From Sporisorium sorghi (lineage: Eukaryota > Basidiomycota > Ustilaginomycetes > Ustilaginales > Ustilaginaceae), in the NCBI GenBank assembly GCA_023212695.1, contig JALCCG010000015.1, positions 1-64,000 of the forward strand: a stretch of 64,000 nucleotides of DNA, in the 5' to 3' direction. The notes beneath the pieces were generated by a model that was given only the letters and a program-made list of their open reading frames with translations, did not search any database and was not told where the DNA came from. The translations under genes and the position numbers were made by a program. This document shows positions 55,417 to 64,000 of the stretch, piece by piece. Positions within the stretch are counted from its first letter, which is position 1, and the number at the start of each line of letters is the position of its first letter.

Positions 55417-58400
55417 ATGTGGCTGCTGCAAGGTCGCTTCGCCGAAGACAGCCGGCAGGAGCTGAGCAAGGTGCTCAAATACGGCCAAACTTATACCCTC
55501 GGTCGCAAGATCCCAGCCGACATTGTCATCGACAGCAAGTTCGTATCGCGCACCTCGTGTCACATCACCGTCGCATCCGAGGACACCATCGCGAGCCAGG
55601 TGGCGACCGTCTCCGATCCCTCTGCCTTCCACAACAATGTCGCTCTACGGCCTCGCGTCACCATCCGCTTCGAAGCCAACAAGAGCAGAAAGACCTTTGG
55701 CGTAACTCAACAGCCAGACTCGTCTCGCAGAGCGTCGACCGCTGAGCCAACGGAAGTGCAGGTGCCTGCCGATCAAGACCATCCGCTCTCCGACGGCGAC
55801 TCTTTTGCGCTCACCACCACCATCTCTCTGCGTCTCGTCTGGAAGCCCGTGGCCGTCTGCTTTGCCGCCAGGATCAAGGAGACCGCCATCTCGCCCATGC
55901 GCAAATCGGCGCTTCAGCTCGGCATCCACCTCTCCCCCGCCAAGTCGCGATGGCGCCATGGATACACGCATCTCTGTCTGGCACAGGTCAAACCCACCGA
56001 GTCGGTGCTATGTGCTCTACTGCAAGCACGCCCCATCGTCACCATCGAGTATTTCCAGGAACTGTTTCGCAGAGCAGAGCTGCCCCGTCATGACCCCGTT
56101 TCGCTCGAGACTTCCTTCGAGGAGCTTGATTTCGCCGCCTACCAGCCCGGCTTCGACCAGCAGGAGCTCAGCGACCTTCCCGATATGCAGCAGAAACTGC
56201 TGCCACAAGAACGCCGCACCTACATGCTCAGAGGCACCACTTGTGTCTTGTTCGCTCTGCCCAACGAAGAGTCCGAACTCGCCATCTACAAGAGCATCCT
56301 CTCCGTAGCCGGTGCTCATGTTTTCACGCACAATCCTCAGGCGGAGAATCTGCAGACCAAGGCCGACTTTGCACAACTGCTCATGCCGTACAAGAACAGC
56401 GCCCTTTCGTACTGGCGCAACAGCGGCAGCAAGGCGCGCAGCGAAGCGCCGGATGAGGGGCTTGTGGTGCTTGTGGGTGCTGTACACGATCACACGCCGT
56501 GGAAGGATGCGTGCACGATTGCGTGTACGAATCTGCGCATCGCTATGCCGACCGGGTTTCACGCTATCACGAATGCTGTGTTCGCGGCTGATGTTCGGGC
56601 GCATCTCAATTCGATTCCCAATATGTCGGATGGGCAGGAGGAGGCAGGCCATGCTGCGGAGGCTGCACCTTCAAACACTCAGCCGTCAACCACTCAGCAG
56701 GTTGCTGAGGCTGATGTGACCGCAGTCGAGCGTGTTCCTGACCAGACGCCCGCGCCGCCAGCTCCTGCAACTGTAGACGAGACGAGCAGGGTCAGTCCAG
56801 TCGCGCATGCAGCAGAGCAGCCACCTATTGCTATCGCGGAGCCCTCCAATACTTCGGGCGAATCATCGAGGAGACCTCTGACTCGTCGAACACGCAAGCC
56901 TGCCGAACACGTCGAAGAAGCGGATGCAGAGATGGTGCCGGAAACTGGACTGAACGCGAAACAGGCCGATGAAGGCCCCAGCAAGGCGCTGGCTGGCAAT
57001 CCTGCCACCGCCGACCCCTCCTCACAGCTCTTTCGCGCAGAGCGCAGTGGACTGACAAGACGTACCGGTGCCAGTCGTGCCAACGCTCGCCGGTCCGACA
57101 TCTTTGATGCCATCCTCCAAACTGAAGGTAGCGCTGCAGCGGAAGCAGGCGACGGGTCTGGTTCGATGGCAGATGACAATCTCAACGGCGGCAGTATAGC
57201 CATCGGTGGAGCCGTGCCGAGAAGCAGACGCTACAGAATGGACTTGGACGAAGAGGACCGGGCCCAGATCGAGTCGATCGTCCAGACGCAAGGGCTGGAA
57301 GCGAGTCAGGCCAATGGCAACAAGAGAAAGTCACCGCCGCAACGTCAGGCATCCGACGCCGACCAGATTGAGCACAACGATGCTGCGACTCGAAGCCCGG
57401 CGTCCAAGAGACCGCGCACAGATCATCCACCTCCCGAAGAGTACAGCGAGCCTGGCGCAAATCAGCCGCATCACCCAGAGCCGGCACGCATCGTTCGCGC
57501 CGACACCACCAACGAAAACGCAGGCTTGTCGAATGGCGCTCAACCCGACTCGGAGCCTCAGTTCCTGCAAGCGCTCAACACCCAGCGAGCTAAGGGCAAG
57601 AAGATGGACGACTTTGACGTCGAGTTCAATCGCCTCCAGATTGCAAAGCCGGGCTCACAGGCTGCTGCAGGCTCGCTCGATCGTTTTATTGGCTCGCGAT
57701 CGGGCCAGGGTGCACAGAAGCAGAAGCAGGGCTCCAATGCCGGTTACATTGACGAAGACTACGAAGCGTTCAAGCAGATGGCGGAGGAGGAGCTGCGCAT
57801 TCACGTCCGCGGCAACTTTGTACAGGTTGACTTTGTGCCTTTGGTGCGAAAGAAGGTGGCCGACGGAGCGCAGGAGTCGCGGCCATCAGCGGGCGACTTG
57901 CCCAATTTTAAAAAGTTTCGCCCTAAAGGCGCTGTGGTGATTTCGGGCAGAGCTGCTGCAGCCAAGCACGCCGCATCGAAACCGCAGATCGCATTGACGC
58001 TGCCGGAGAGCAACGACTACGGCTTGGGTCAATCGTACTGGGAGGAGCAGGAGGGCGCTTCCGTTCCAGCGGCAGACACCCTGGCCACTTCGCGGGGCAT
58101 AGGACGATCGTCGAGGACTGCAGGCAGGCAGAGACTCGTGTCGGACGACGAGAGCGAGTCGATCCAAGCACCGCGAGGCAAAGCCGCACCTCGAGCCCGA
58201 GTCGCGTTGGACACAGCTTCGGTCGAGGACACCGCCGTCGACCTGGGCCTGGACGGCTTGGACTCGATGCAGTCCGAAGATGAAGCCGACATGACGACGA
58301 TGCTCGAAAGACGGCACGGAGCTCGTTCGCAACGAGCTGGAGGCAGTAAAAGCTCGACTACCGCTGGATCGGCTGTTCGTGGACGCAAGAGACCCGCTGC

Positions 58401-58656
58401 GCTGGTGCAGGATAGCGACGACGAGATGGCGACGCCTTCGAGCGCATCGATGGCGGCCAGTCGAAAGAAGCGCGTGCCAGCGCGTGTGTCGACCATGCTA
58501 ATCGATAGCGATGGCGATGATGACGATGGCAGCGGTGGGGGCGACAAGGACGACGACGACGGCAACTTTGCTGGGTTTGGACGCGGCTCGTCGACGAGGA
58601 GGAGACGGGATCCGCCAGCATCGAGCAGCGCACGAGCACGGCGGTCGGTATTTTGA
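55417..58656 (+). CDS. NBS1: MRN complex subunit Nbs1 (nibrin-like)
   Basis: The 1079-residue product starts with an FHA domain (1-145; YTLGRKIPADIVIDSKFVSRTSCHI) followed by BRCT-like repeats (about 147-225 and 270-370: HLSPAKSRWRHGYTHLCLAQ, then YMLRGTTCVLFAL). This FHA-BRCT-BRCT order is particular to Nbs1/Xrs2. A long disordered region with SQ/TQ sites follows. Near the C-terminus PNFKKFRPKG (829-838) matches the Mre11-binding NFKKFxK motif, and acidic and basic tail segments may bind ATM/Tel1. The complex senses double-strand breaks, tethers ends and activates checkpoint kinase. The ATG at 55417 begins MWLLQGRF, as expected for an FHA at the extreme N-terminus. Single exon, tail to tail with the chaperone gene, 73 bp apart. 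Confidence 0.9.
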   Translation: MWLLQGRFAEDSRQELSKVLKYGQTYTLGRKIPADIVIDSKFVSRTSCHITVASEDTIASQVATVSDPSAFHNNVALRPRVTIRFEANKSRKTFGVTQQPDSSRRASTAEPTEVQVPADQDHPLSDGDSFALTTTISLRLVWKPVAVCFAARIKETAISPMRKSALQLGIHLSPAKSRWRHGYTHLCLAQVKPTESVLCALLQARPIVTIEYFQELFRRAELPRHDPVSLETSFEELDFAAYQPGFDQQELSDLPDMQQKLLPQERRTYMLRGTTCVLFALPNEESELAIYKSILSVAGAHVFTHNPQAENLQTKADFAQLLMPYKNSALSYWRNSGSKARSEAPDEGLVVLVGAVHDHTPWKDACTIACTNLRIAMPTGFHAITNAVFAADVRAHLNSIPNMSDGQEEAGHAAEAAPSNTQPSTTQQVAEADVTAVERVPDQTPAPPAPATVDETSRVSPVAHAAEQPPIAIAEPSNTSGESSRRPLTRRTRKPAEHVEEADAEMVPETGLNAKQADEGPSKALAGNPATADPSSQLFRAERSGLTRRTGASRANARRSDIFDAILQTEGSAAAEAGDGSGSMADDNLNGGSIAIGGAVPRSRRYRMDLDEEDRAQIESIVQTQGLEASQANGNKRKSPPQRQASDADQIEHNDAATRSPASKRPRTDHPPPEEYSEPGANQPHHPEPARIVRADTTNENAGLSNGAQPDSEPQFLQALNTQRAKGKKMDDFDVEFNRLQIAKPGSQAAAGSLDRFIGSRSGQGAQKQKQGSNAGYIDEDYEAFKQMAEEELRIHVRGNFVQVDFVPLVRKKVADGAQESRPSAGDLPNFKKFRPKGAVVISGRAAAAKHAASKPQIALTLPESNDYGLGQSYWEEQEGASVPAADTLATSRGIGRSSRTAGRQRLVSDDESESIQAPRGKAAPRARVALDTASVEDTAVDLGLDGLDSMQSEDEADMTTMLERRHGARSQRAGGSKSSTTAGSAVRGRKRPAALVQDSDDEMATPSSASMAASRKKRVPARVSTMLIDSDGDDDDGSGGGDKDDDDGNFAGFGRGSSTRRRRDPPASSSARARRSVF

Positions 58657-58729
58657 CGGTTGCAAACTTTGTATATCCCCGCACTTCGATACCTTCTCAG
58701 CATGTCAATGCAGAATCCACCTCACCATT

Positions 58730-59311
58730 TCACCAGACTCTGCACCTCTGCACCGCGTCCATGACAGCGATGAAGCGCCTCCTCTCGTCCTCGCTCGTGA
58801 GCAGCCACGCATCCGCCTCCTCAACGTCCGCCTCCTCCTCTCCCGCCGCCCTCCTCACCGGCTTCAGCGCGAGCGATACAACCAGTGGCCTCTCCTCACC
58901 GCCCGCGCTGTGCTTAACAATACTCGCGATCTGCGCGACGTACAGCTGGTACAGCGCGGTGTACTCCGGGCCCGGCTCGGTGCCGACGAGCTTGCTCACT
59001 GCGGTCGACGCTAGCGGCGGCGGCAGCTTGCCCACTTCGCCAGCAGCAGTGGAGGCATCGTCGAAGGTCGCAGCGGGATTGGAGGAGGTGGTGGCCTGGT
59101 AAAGGCAGCCGAACTTGCCGAGCTGCGTGATGGTGATGAAGATGCGGTCGGCGAAGGATTGCGCGATGATCGTGGTGGGGATGCCGTTGATGGTGGTCGT
59201 GTGGGTGGCGGTAGGAAGGACGGGGGATGAGGTGGTGGGGACGGGAGTGACGTCGATTTGGATGGCCGGGAGGCCGCCGGTGGTGGTGGTGGGAGGGGTT
59301 GCGGTCATCAT
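58730..59311 (-). CDS. Proteasome assembly chaperone 3-like
   Basis: The 193-residue product has a Thr/Pro-rich start, then a compact fold: FADRIFITITQLGKFGCLYQATTS, VSKLVGTEPGPEYTALYQLYVAQIASIV, RPLVVSLALKP. These resemble PSMG3/Poc3 (PAC3), which with Poc4 guides early alpha-ring assembly of the 20S proteasome. The first strand pair (QLGKFG) and the xLxxGxE..Y helix are the best evidence. Two adjacent ATGs (59311 and 59308) could start translation. The C-terminal 40 residues are acidic helical (EEEADVEEADAWLL). Similarity is modest, as usual for this fast-evolving family, so the call is probable rather than certain. Confidence 0.7.
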   Translation of the reverse strand: MMTATPPTTTTGGLPAIQIDVTPVPTTSSPVLPTATHTTTINGIPTTIIAQSFADRIFITITQLGKFGCLYQATTSSNPAATFDDASTAAGEVGKLPPPLASTAVSKLVGTEPGPEYTALYQLYVAQIASIVKHSAGGEERPLVVSLALKPVRRAAGEEEADVEEADAWLLTSEDERRRFIAVMDAVQRCRVW

Positions 59312-61641
59312 CGTCGTGTTGCGAAGGATGAAAGGGCTCTGGCAAGTGATGGCAGGGCTCTGCAAGATATGTCGAGGATCTAAAGGGGGACTTAGCGTTC
59401 TGCAAAGGATGTCACGGCTCTGTAGACGGTGTGGTCAGCTGGAGTGGAGTGAAAGTGTTGGTCTTTGTACGCTTTCTTCCGACGACGCGCGGTCTGCCCC
59501 GACTTCCGAGAATGGCATTGCAATGACTTAACAAATTCAGGAAAATGCAAAGCGCCTCGAACTGTGTATCGATTTCAATCGATTTCTTCTCACCCACAAC
59601 GACGATACGCGGCCAACTCTGGAGCGCTGCACCACGCGCGTATCGCCTTTCTTCGACGCTGTCCCAAAAACTTTCCGCTCTTTTTTTTTTTAATTTATTT
59701 TTTTTTAATTTTCTGAGCTCCACCGGCAGCGACCCAAAAAGATCGCCCCAAAATCAGCTCTTCGAGAGGTTGGACACGCACCTGCGATGCAGATCCTCAT
59801 TTTTTTAACGAATAAAAGAAAGGACCCTAATCGCGTCGGCAAAGCCCTCTAGTGATGTTTCGCTTCGTCGAGCTGCTTGCTTTTTCACAGATATCGGCTC
59901 GTCTGGGAGTGGTGCCGTGTCAAGAATCAGCGATGAGGATCACGAACAGTCAAAGACGCTGTGCATACGCTGAGAGACAAGAATGAGGAGCGAGATGCTT
60001 TGTGGTTGATCGGTTTCAGCGTGGGTCTCGGAAACGCGCCGTGGCAATGCAGAGTGGGCGCTCTTCGGGTCACGATGGGCAGGTCGTGTGGCGTGTGTAG
60101 AGAGAATCTGCCGTGGCAGAGATGTGTGTGTGTCTTCGACGAGTCAGAGCAAGGCTATGCAGGCCCTGCATGGTGCGAAAGCAGCAGCAACAGCGACATT
60201 CGCTTCTCAACAGCAGATCAGGCCACACTCGCTCTCCGTCGCAAACCGACCGACGAGATGTGGCTATGAACATGCTACTGTAGGAATGGACAACCCGGAT
60301 AGAGGTGCTGGATGCTGCTGCTGCTGCTATTGGTGCTGCTGCTGGCGCCGCGTCACGGCAATCTACGCAGGAAGCGTTTTCCTCATCCAACTCCGAGGCT
60401 CAAATCGGTGGTGCAGCGAACAGGTTGATCGGGTGCTTCTCATTCGTTGGGGCTTGGGTCTCGAGAAAGGTGGGCTGATCTCTACGCACAAGACCCCATC
60501 TGACCTCGCACGCCCGTCGTCTCTCGCTGTCAGCGGAGACAGCATTCCATCGCTACCTACAGAGCGACTTCAATGTAACGTTACTGGATGGACTTCTGGT
60601 CATCACCATGCTCCGTGCCGAGTCTGAAGGCGACAAAGGAAGTGTACCACAGCTAATTTAGTCCACAAATTTGGGAGGCGAGAAGACCGGAAAATAATCG
60701 ATTTCGCAGCAGAAAAAAAAAAAAAAAAAAAAAAAAAAAGGTCCACATGATCAAAGGCACAGCTTGGCTGAAGCACTTTCCCACGCGAGCTTCAGTCTTC
60801 CGAAAGGTCAAAGGAGGATCCTTCTCAGGTCTTCTTTGTCGAGCCAGATGTGGCTTTCAACGCGAAAAATAATTTATTTATTTTCCAATTTTCTTCTGGT
60901 GAGTTTTTGGCACAGCACACCGCAATGCTTGGGGCTGTGATTAAAAACCATTGTTGGACTCGACACGCCGAATGCAGCAGAGTGGCGCCGCCATTCGTAA
61001 CCGGAAACCTGTGTTGGTCTGCGCTTTTTTTTTTTTGACAGGAAGAAAACAGAACAGAGCTCTGTGGCCCGTTCCCTCGCCTCTTTGGATTTTTGTTTTT
61101 CTCTCTGAAACGCGCTTTCTTGAGTTGAGTTGCATGCATGTCATCTTCTTGTTGGGCTCACAACCGAAGCAAGCGAGCGAGCGAGTGAGTGAGTGTCAGT
61201 TGACTTCCTGTCTCGCTCTCGCCTGATCTTCCCTTTGGCCAAGTTGAGCCAAGCCAGCGTCTCGCAACCTGTCTGTCAACCTGCCTTCTGGCAAAGTTAG
61301 CGTGTGTGCCTGTGCGCAGTTTCGCCTCCTCGTCTTCTCATCTGGACATCGGTCTTCATCTCCCATCACCACCACCATCCCTCATACACACACACCTCTC
61401 CTCCGCTGTTGTCTATCTCTCTTTCTCCCTCTTCTCCCACACACCTCAACCGATTGCCAGTCAATCCGTTCTCGCGAGTCACCATCCGTCGTCCTTTGAG
61501 TATCTAGCCTTTACTCATCGTCGTCGTCGCCGTACATCGCCTCTTCCTCTCCGCCTTTGCACCAGACGAGCTCTCCCGCCATCGTTGCGCAAAGCTACAA
61601 TCTTCGGTTCCCGCATATACCTCTGATCTCGTTCGCTCATC
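59312..61641. other. Divergent intergenic region, chaperone and ACL1 promoters
   Basis: In 2.3 kb no supported gene is seen. It has T-rich runs near 59679-59710, a GCT trinucleotide cluster at 60308-60345, the A27 tract at 60713-60739, a T13 run near 61026, GCGA repeats at 61168-61184 and a strongly CT-rich plus-strand leader of ACL1 from 61300 to 61600, typical of a highly expressed fungal gene. ORFs up to 179 codons start without ATG. Confidence 0.5.
60713..60739. repeat. Poly(A) tract, A27
   Basis: This is an uninterrupted run of 27 A followed directly by GGTCCA, the same hexamer as beside the A57 tract at 30552-30608. Confidence 0.9.
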
Positions 61642-64000
61642 ATGTCTTCTAAAGGTACGTTTTTGGAGCTAGATTCGGGCAGCTTTTGCTGCTTCTTTGC
61701 AAGAAAGGAGAGCAGAGAAATCCGCCTCTTTGAAGCTGGAGTCGAAGCCTGCAGCTTGGGTCTCAAGTGGACTCGCTTCAAGGCTTTGCGAGCTCAAAAC
61801 TCTCGTAGGGAGCCTATGTCGAGCCACGAGCAACCTGGACTGACCTTTCTTTCGCTTTCTTTGCACAGCCATTCGCGAGTTTGACGCCAAGCTCCTGGTC
61901 AACTACTGGTTGCCTCGATCGCCTCTGGCCCACGCCGACCTCAAGGTCAACGCCGACTTTGTCGCCCCTGCCCCCAAGGTCGCCCAGATCGCCTGGGACC
62001 CCGCCACCAACACCATCACAGACGCCTCGCAGCTCCCAGCGTGGGTGCAGTCGTCCAAGCTCGTCGCCAAGCCAGACCAGCTCATCAAGCGTCGTGGAAA
62101 AGCCGGTCTGCTCAAGCTCAACTGCGACTGGGCCGACGCAAAGACTTGGATCCAGGAGCGTGCCGGCAAGGCGCAGAAGGTCGAGTCGGTCACCGGTACC
62201 CTCAACAACTTCATCGTCGAGCCCTTCTGCCCTCACCCCGCTGACACCGAGTTCTACGTCTGCATCAACTCGGCGCGAGAGGGCGACTGGATCCTCTTCA
62301 CCCACGAGGGTGGTGTCGACGTCGGCGATGTCGACGCCAAGGCGCTCAAGCTGCTCATCCCCGCCGACCCTGCGGCTCCCTTCCCCAAGCGCGAGCAGTG
62401 GACCAGCACGCTCCTCGGCGGTATCCCCGCTGCCAAGCGCGAGGTCCTCACCGATTTCCTGATCCGCCTCTACTCGGTCTACGTCGACCTCCACTTTGCC
62501 TACCTCGAGATCAACCCTCTCGTCGCCACCGACGACGGCCAGATTGCCTACCTCGACATGGCTGCCAAGCTCGACCAGACCGCCGACTTCATCTGCGGCC
62601 CCAAGTGGGCCATCGCCCGTGACCCCTCGATCTACCTCGGTGCTGCCGCTGGCGCCTCGAGCAGCAAGGGCGAGGACCGCGGCCCGCCCATGTACTGGCC
62701 CGCGCCGTTCGGTCGTGACCTGACCAAGGAGGAGGCCTACATCGCCAAGCTCGACGCCGGTACCGGTGCCTCGCTCAAGCTCACCGTGCTCAACCCTACC
62801 GGCCGCATCTGGACCATGGTCGCTGGTGGTGGTGCTTCCGTCGTCTACTCGGACGCCATCGCTGCCCACGGTTACGCCCACGAGCTCGCCAACTACGGTG
62901 AGTACTCGGGTGCTCCCTCCGAGGGCCAGACCTTCGAGTACGCCAAGACGCTGCTCGACCTCATGACCCGCGGCGAGGTCAACCCGCAGGGCAAGCTGCT
63001 CATCATCGGTGGTGGTATCGCCAACTTTACCAACGTCGCTTCCACGTTCAAGGGCATCATCCGTGCCCTCAAGGAGTACAAGCTCGCGCTCGCCAAGCAC
63101 GGCGTCCGCATCTTTGTGCGTCGTGGTGGCCCCAACTACCAGGAGGGTCTCAAGGCCATGCGCCTTCTCGGTGAGGACCTCGGCGTCGAGATCCAGGTCT
63201 TTGGCCCCGAGACCCACATCACGGACATTGTGCCCCTCGCGCTCGGCGTCAAGACGTTCGAGGAGGTCACGCTCGCCTCGCAGCAGCAGAACGCTCTGCC
63301 CTCGGGCGCTGCCACCCCCAACCGCGGTGCCGCCAACGGCGCCAAAGCCGAGGACAAGGCGATCGGCACCGTCGACCACGCCACGGGCGAGCGTGTCCAG
63401 CCCCAGGACCAGATCGTCCACTTTGGTGCTGGCTCCGCCACCGGCGAGCGTCCTGCCTACCGTCCCTTCGACGCCAACACGCGCTCGCTCGTCTTCGGTC
63501 TGCAGCCCCGTGCCATCCAGGGCATGCTCGACTTTGACTTTTCGTGCGGCCGCAAGACTCCCTCGGTTGCTGCCATGATCTACCCCTTCGGTGGCCACCA
63601 CATCCAGAAGTTCTACTGGGGCACCAAGGAGACGCTCCTCCCCGTCTACACGAGCATCAAGGAGGCCGTCGCCAAGCACCCCGACGCTGACGTTGTCGTC
63701 AACTTTGCCTCGAGCCGATCCGTCTACTCGTCCACGCTCGAGGTGCTCGAGTGCCCCCAGATCCGCGCTCTCGCCCTCATCGCCGAGGGTGTGCCCGAGC
63801 GTCACGCCCGTGAGATTCTCCACCGCGCCGAGAAGGCCGGCGTCCTCATCATCGGCCCTGCCACCGTCGGTGGTATCAAGCCCGGCTGCTTCCGTATCGG
63901 CAACTCGGGTGGTATGATGGACAACATTCTCTCGTCCAAGCTCTACCGCCCCGGCTCCGTCGGTTACGTCTCCAAGTCCGGTGGTATGTCCAACGAGCTC
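61642..64000 (+). CDS. ACL1: ATP-citrate lyase, 5' part (cut by window end)
   Basis: Exon 1 is only 13 nt (61642-61654, MSSK plus one base). A 214-bp intron (GTACGT donor, CACAG acceptor) is followed by exon 2 from 61869, open to the window edge without a stop. It encodes MSSKAIREFDAKLL..., with KPDQLIKRRGKAGLL, EGGVDVGDVDAKA, YLEINPLV, WTMVAGGGASVVYSD, ELANYGEYSGAPSE and GPATVGGIKPGCF as in human ACLY. Because the citrate-binding N-part runs through a linker (about 530-590) into the CoA-ligase part, this is the single-chain enzyme rather than the two-subunit form of ascomycetes. It makes cytosolic acetyl-CoA from citrate for lipid synthesis and histone acetylation. The intron is much longer than the roughly 80-bp introns of Ras and TDP1. 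Confidence 0.96.

Noticed and set aside
62897..62902. GGTGAGT-type donor in ATP-citrate lyase exon 2
   Set aside because: The encoded NYGEYSGAPSE is conserved in ACLY and must be retained.
61814..63823. 669-codon minus-strand ORF
   Set aside because: It is antisense to ATP-citrate lyase, which is certain by homology; the Gly/Val/Asp-rich content is a codon-bias shadow.
1..64000. tRNA, rRNA, CRISPR, insertion sequence or retroelement genes
   Set aside because: I looked for tRNA box-B-like sequences, repeated spacers, transposase or reverse transcriptase motifs and long terminal repeats and saw none; a tRNAscan or repeat search would be needed to exclude degraded copies.

Overview
This window looks like nuclear DNA of a basidiomycete fungus, most probably a smut or smut-related yeast (Ustilaginales: Ustilago, Sporisorium or Pseudozyma type). 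The signs are dense, almost intronless genes with C-rich third codon positions, rare introns of about 80 bp with GTAAGT or GTGAGT donors, a single-chain ATP-citrate lyase, and basidiomycete-type Ras and DASH components. That placement is inferred from gene style and protein character, not from a database match. I see no virus, transposon, CRISPR array, rRNA or tRNA.

Layout. 0-4.5 kb: a MOSC-domain (mARC-like) oxidoreductase facing a monopolin-type kinetochore protein (Pcs1/Csm1), then a two-exon Ras GTPase. 4.5-8.9 kb: a long stretch without a recognisable gene. 8.9-20.3 kb: Golgi apyrase YND1, the CCCH protein TMA46, three-exon tyrosyl-DNA phosphodiesterase TDP1, a SET-domain lysine methyltransferase and an unrecognised coiled-coil protein. 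21.8-30.4 kb: dual-specificity phosphatase PPS1 and the purine enzyme ADE2, each with a long upstream region. 32-48 kb: a CBS-domain (Sds23/Snf4-like) protein, DASH subunit ASK1, a dysferlin-domain protein (Spo73/Mug65 type), eIF2B beta (GCD7), a degenerate EF-hand protein with repeated GGGF motifs, and SAM decarboxylase SPE2 with an overlapping upstream ORF. 49.7-59.3 kb: mRNA export factor YRA1, SUMO E1 subunit UBA2, a Tom1-like VHS-GAT adaptor, NBS1 and a proteasome-assembly chaperone. 61.6-64 kb: the 5' part of ATP-citrate lyase, cut by the window end.

Most genes are housekeeping and lie as independent convergent or divergent neighbours. Several concern chromosome maintenance (PCS1, TDP1, ASK1, UBA2, NBS1 and possibly the EF-hand protein), but nothing indicates an operon-like or biosynthetic cluster. 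The most distinctive signals are the ATGA-overlapping ORF before SPE2, the GGGF-repeat EF-hand protein, very long poly(A)/poly(T) tracts three of which abut a GGTCCA/TGGACC hexamer, five-base-period repeats upstream of genes, and the poly(A)-bearing 3' splice site in TDP1. I found no convincing previously undescribed multi-gene system.
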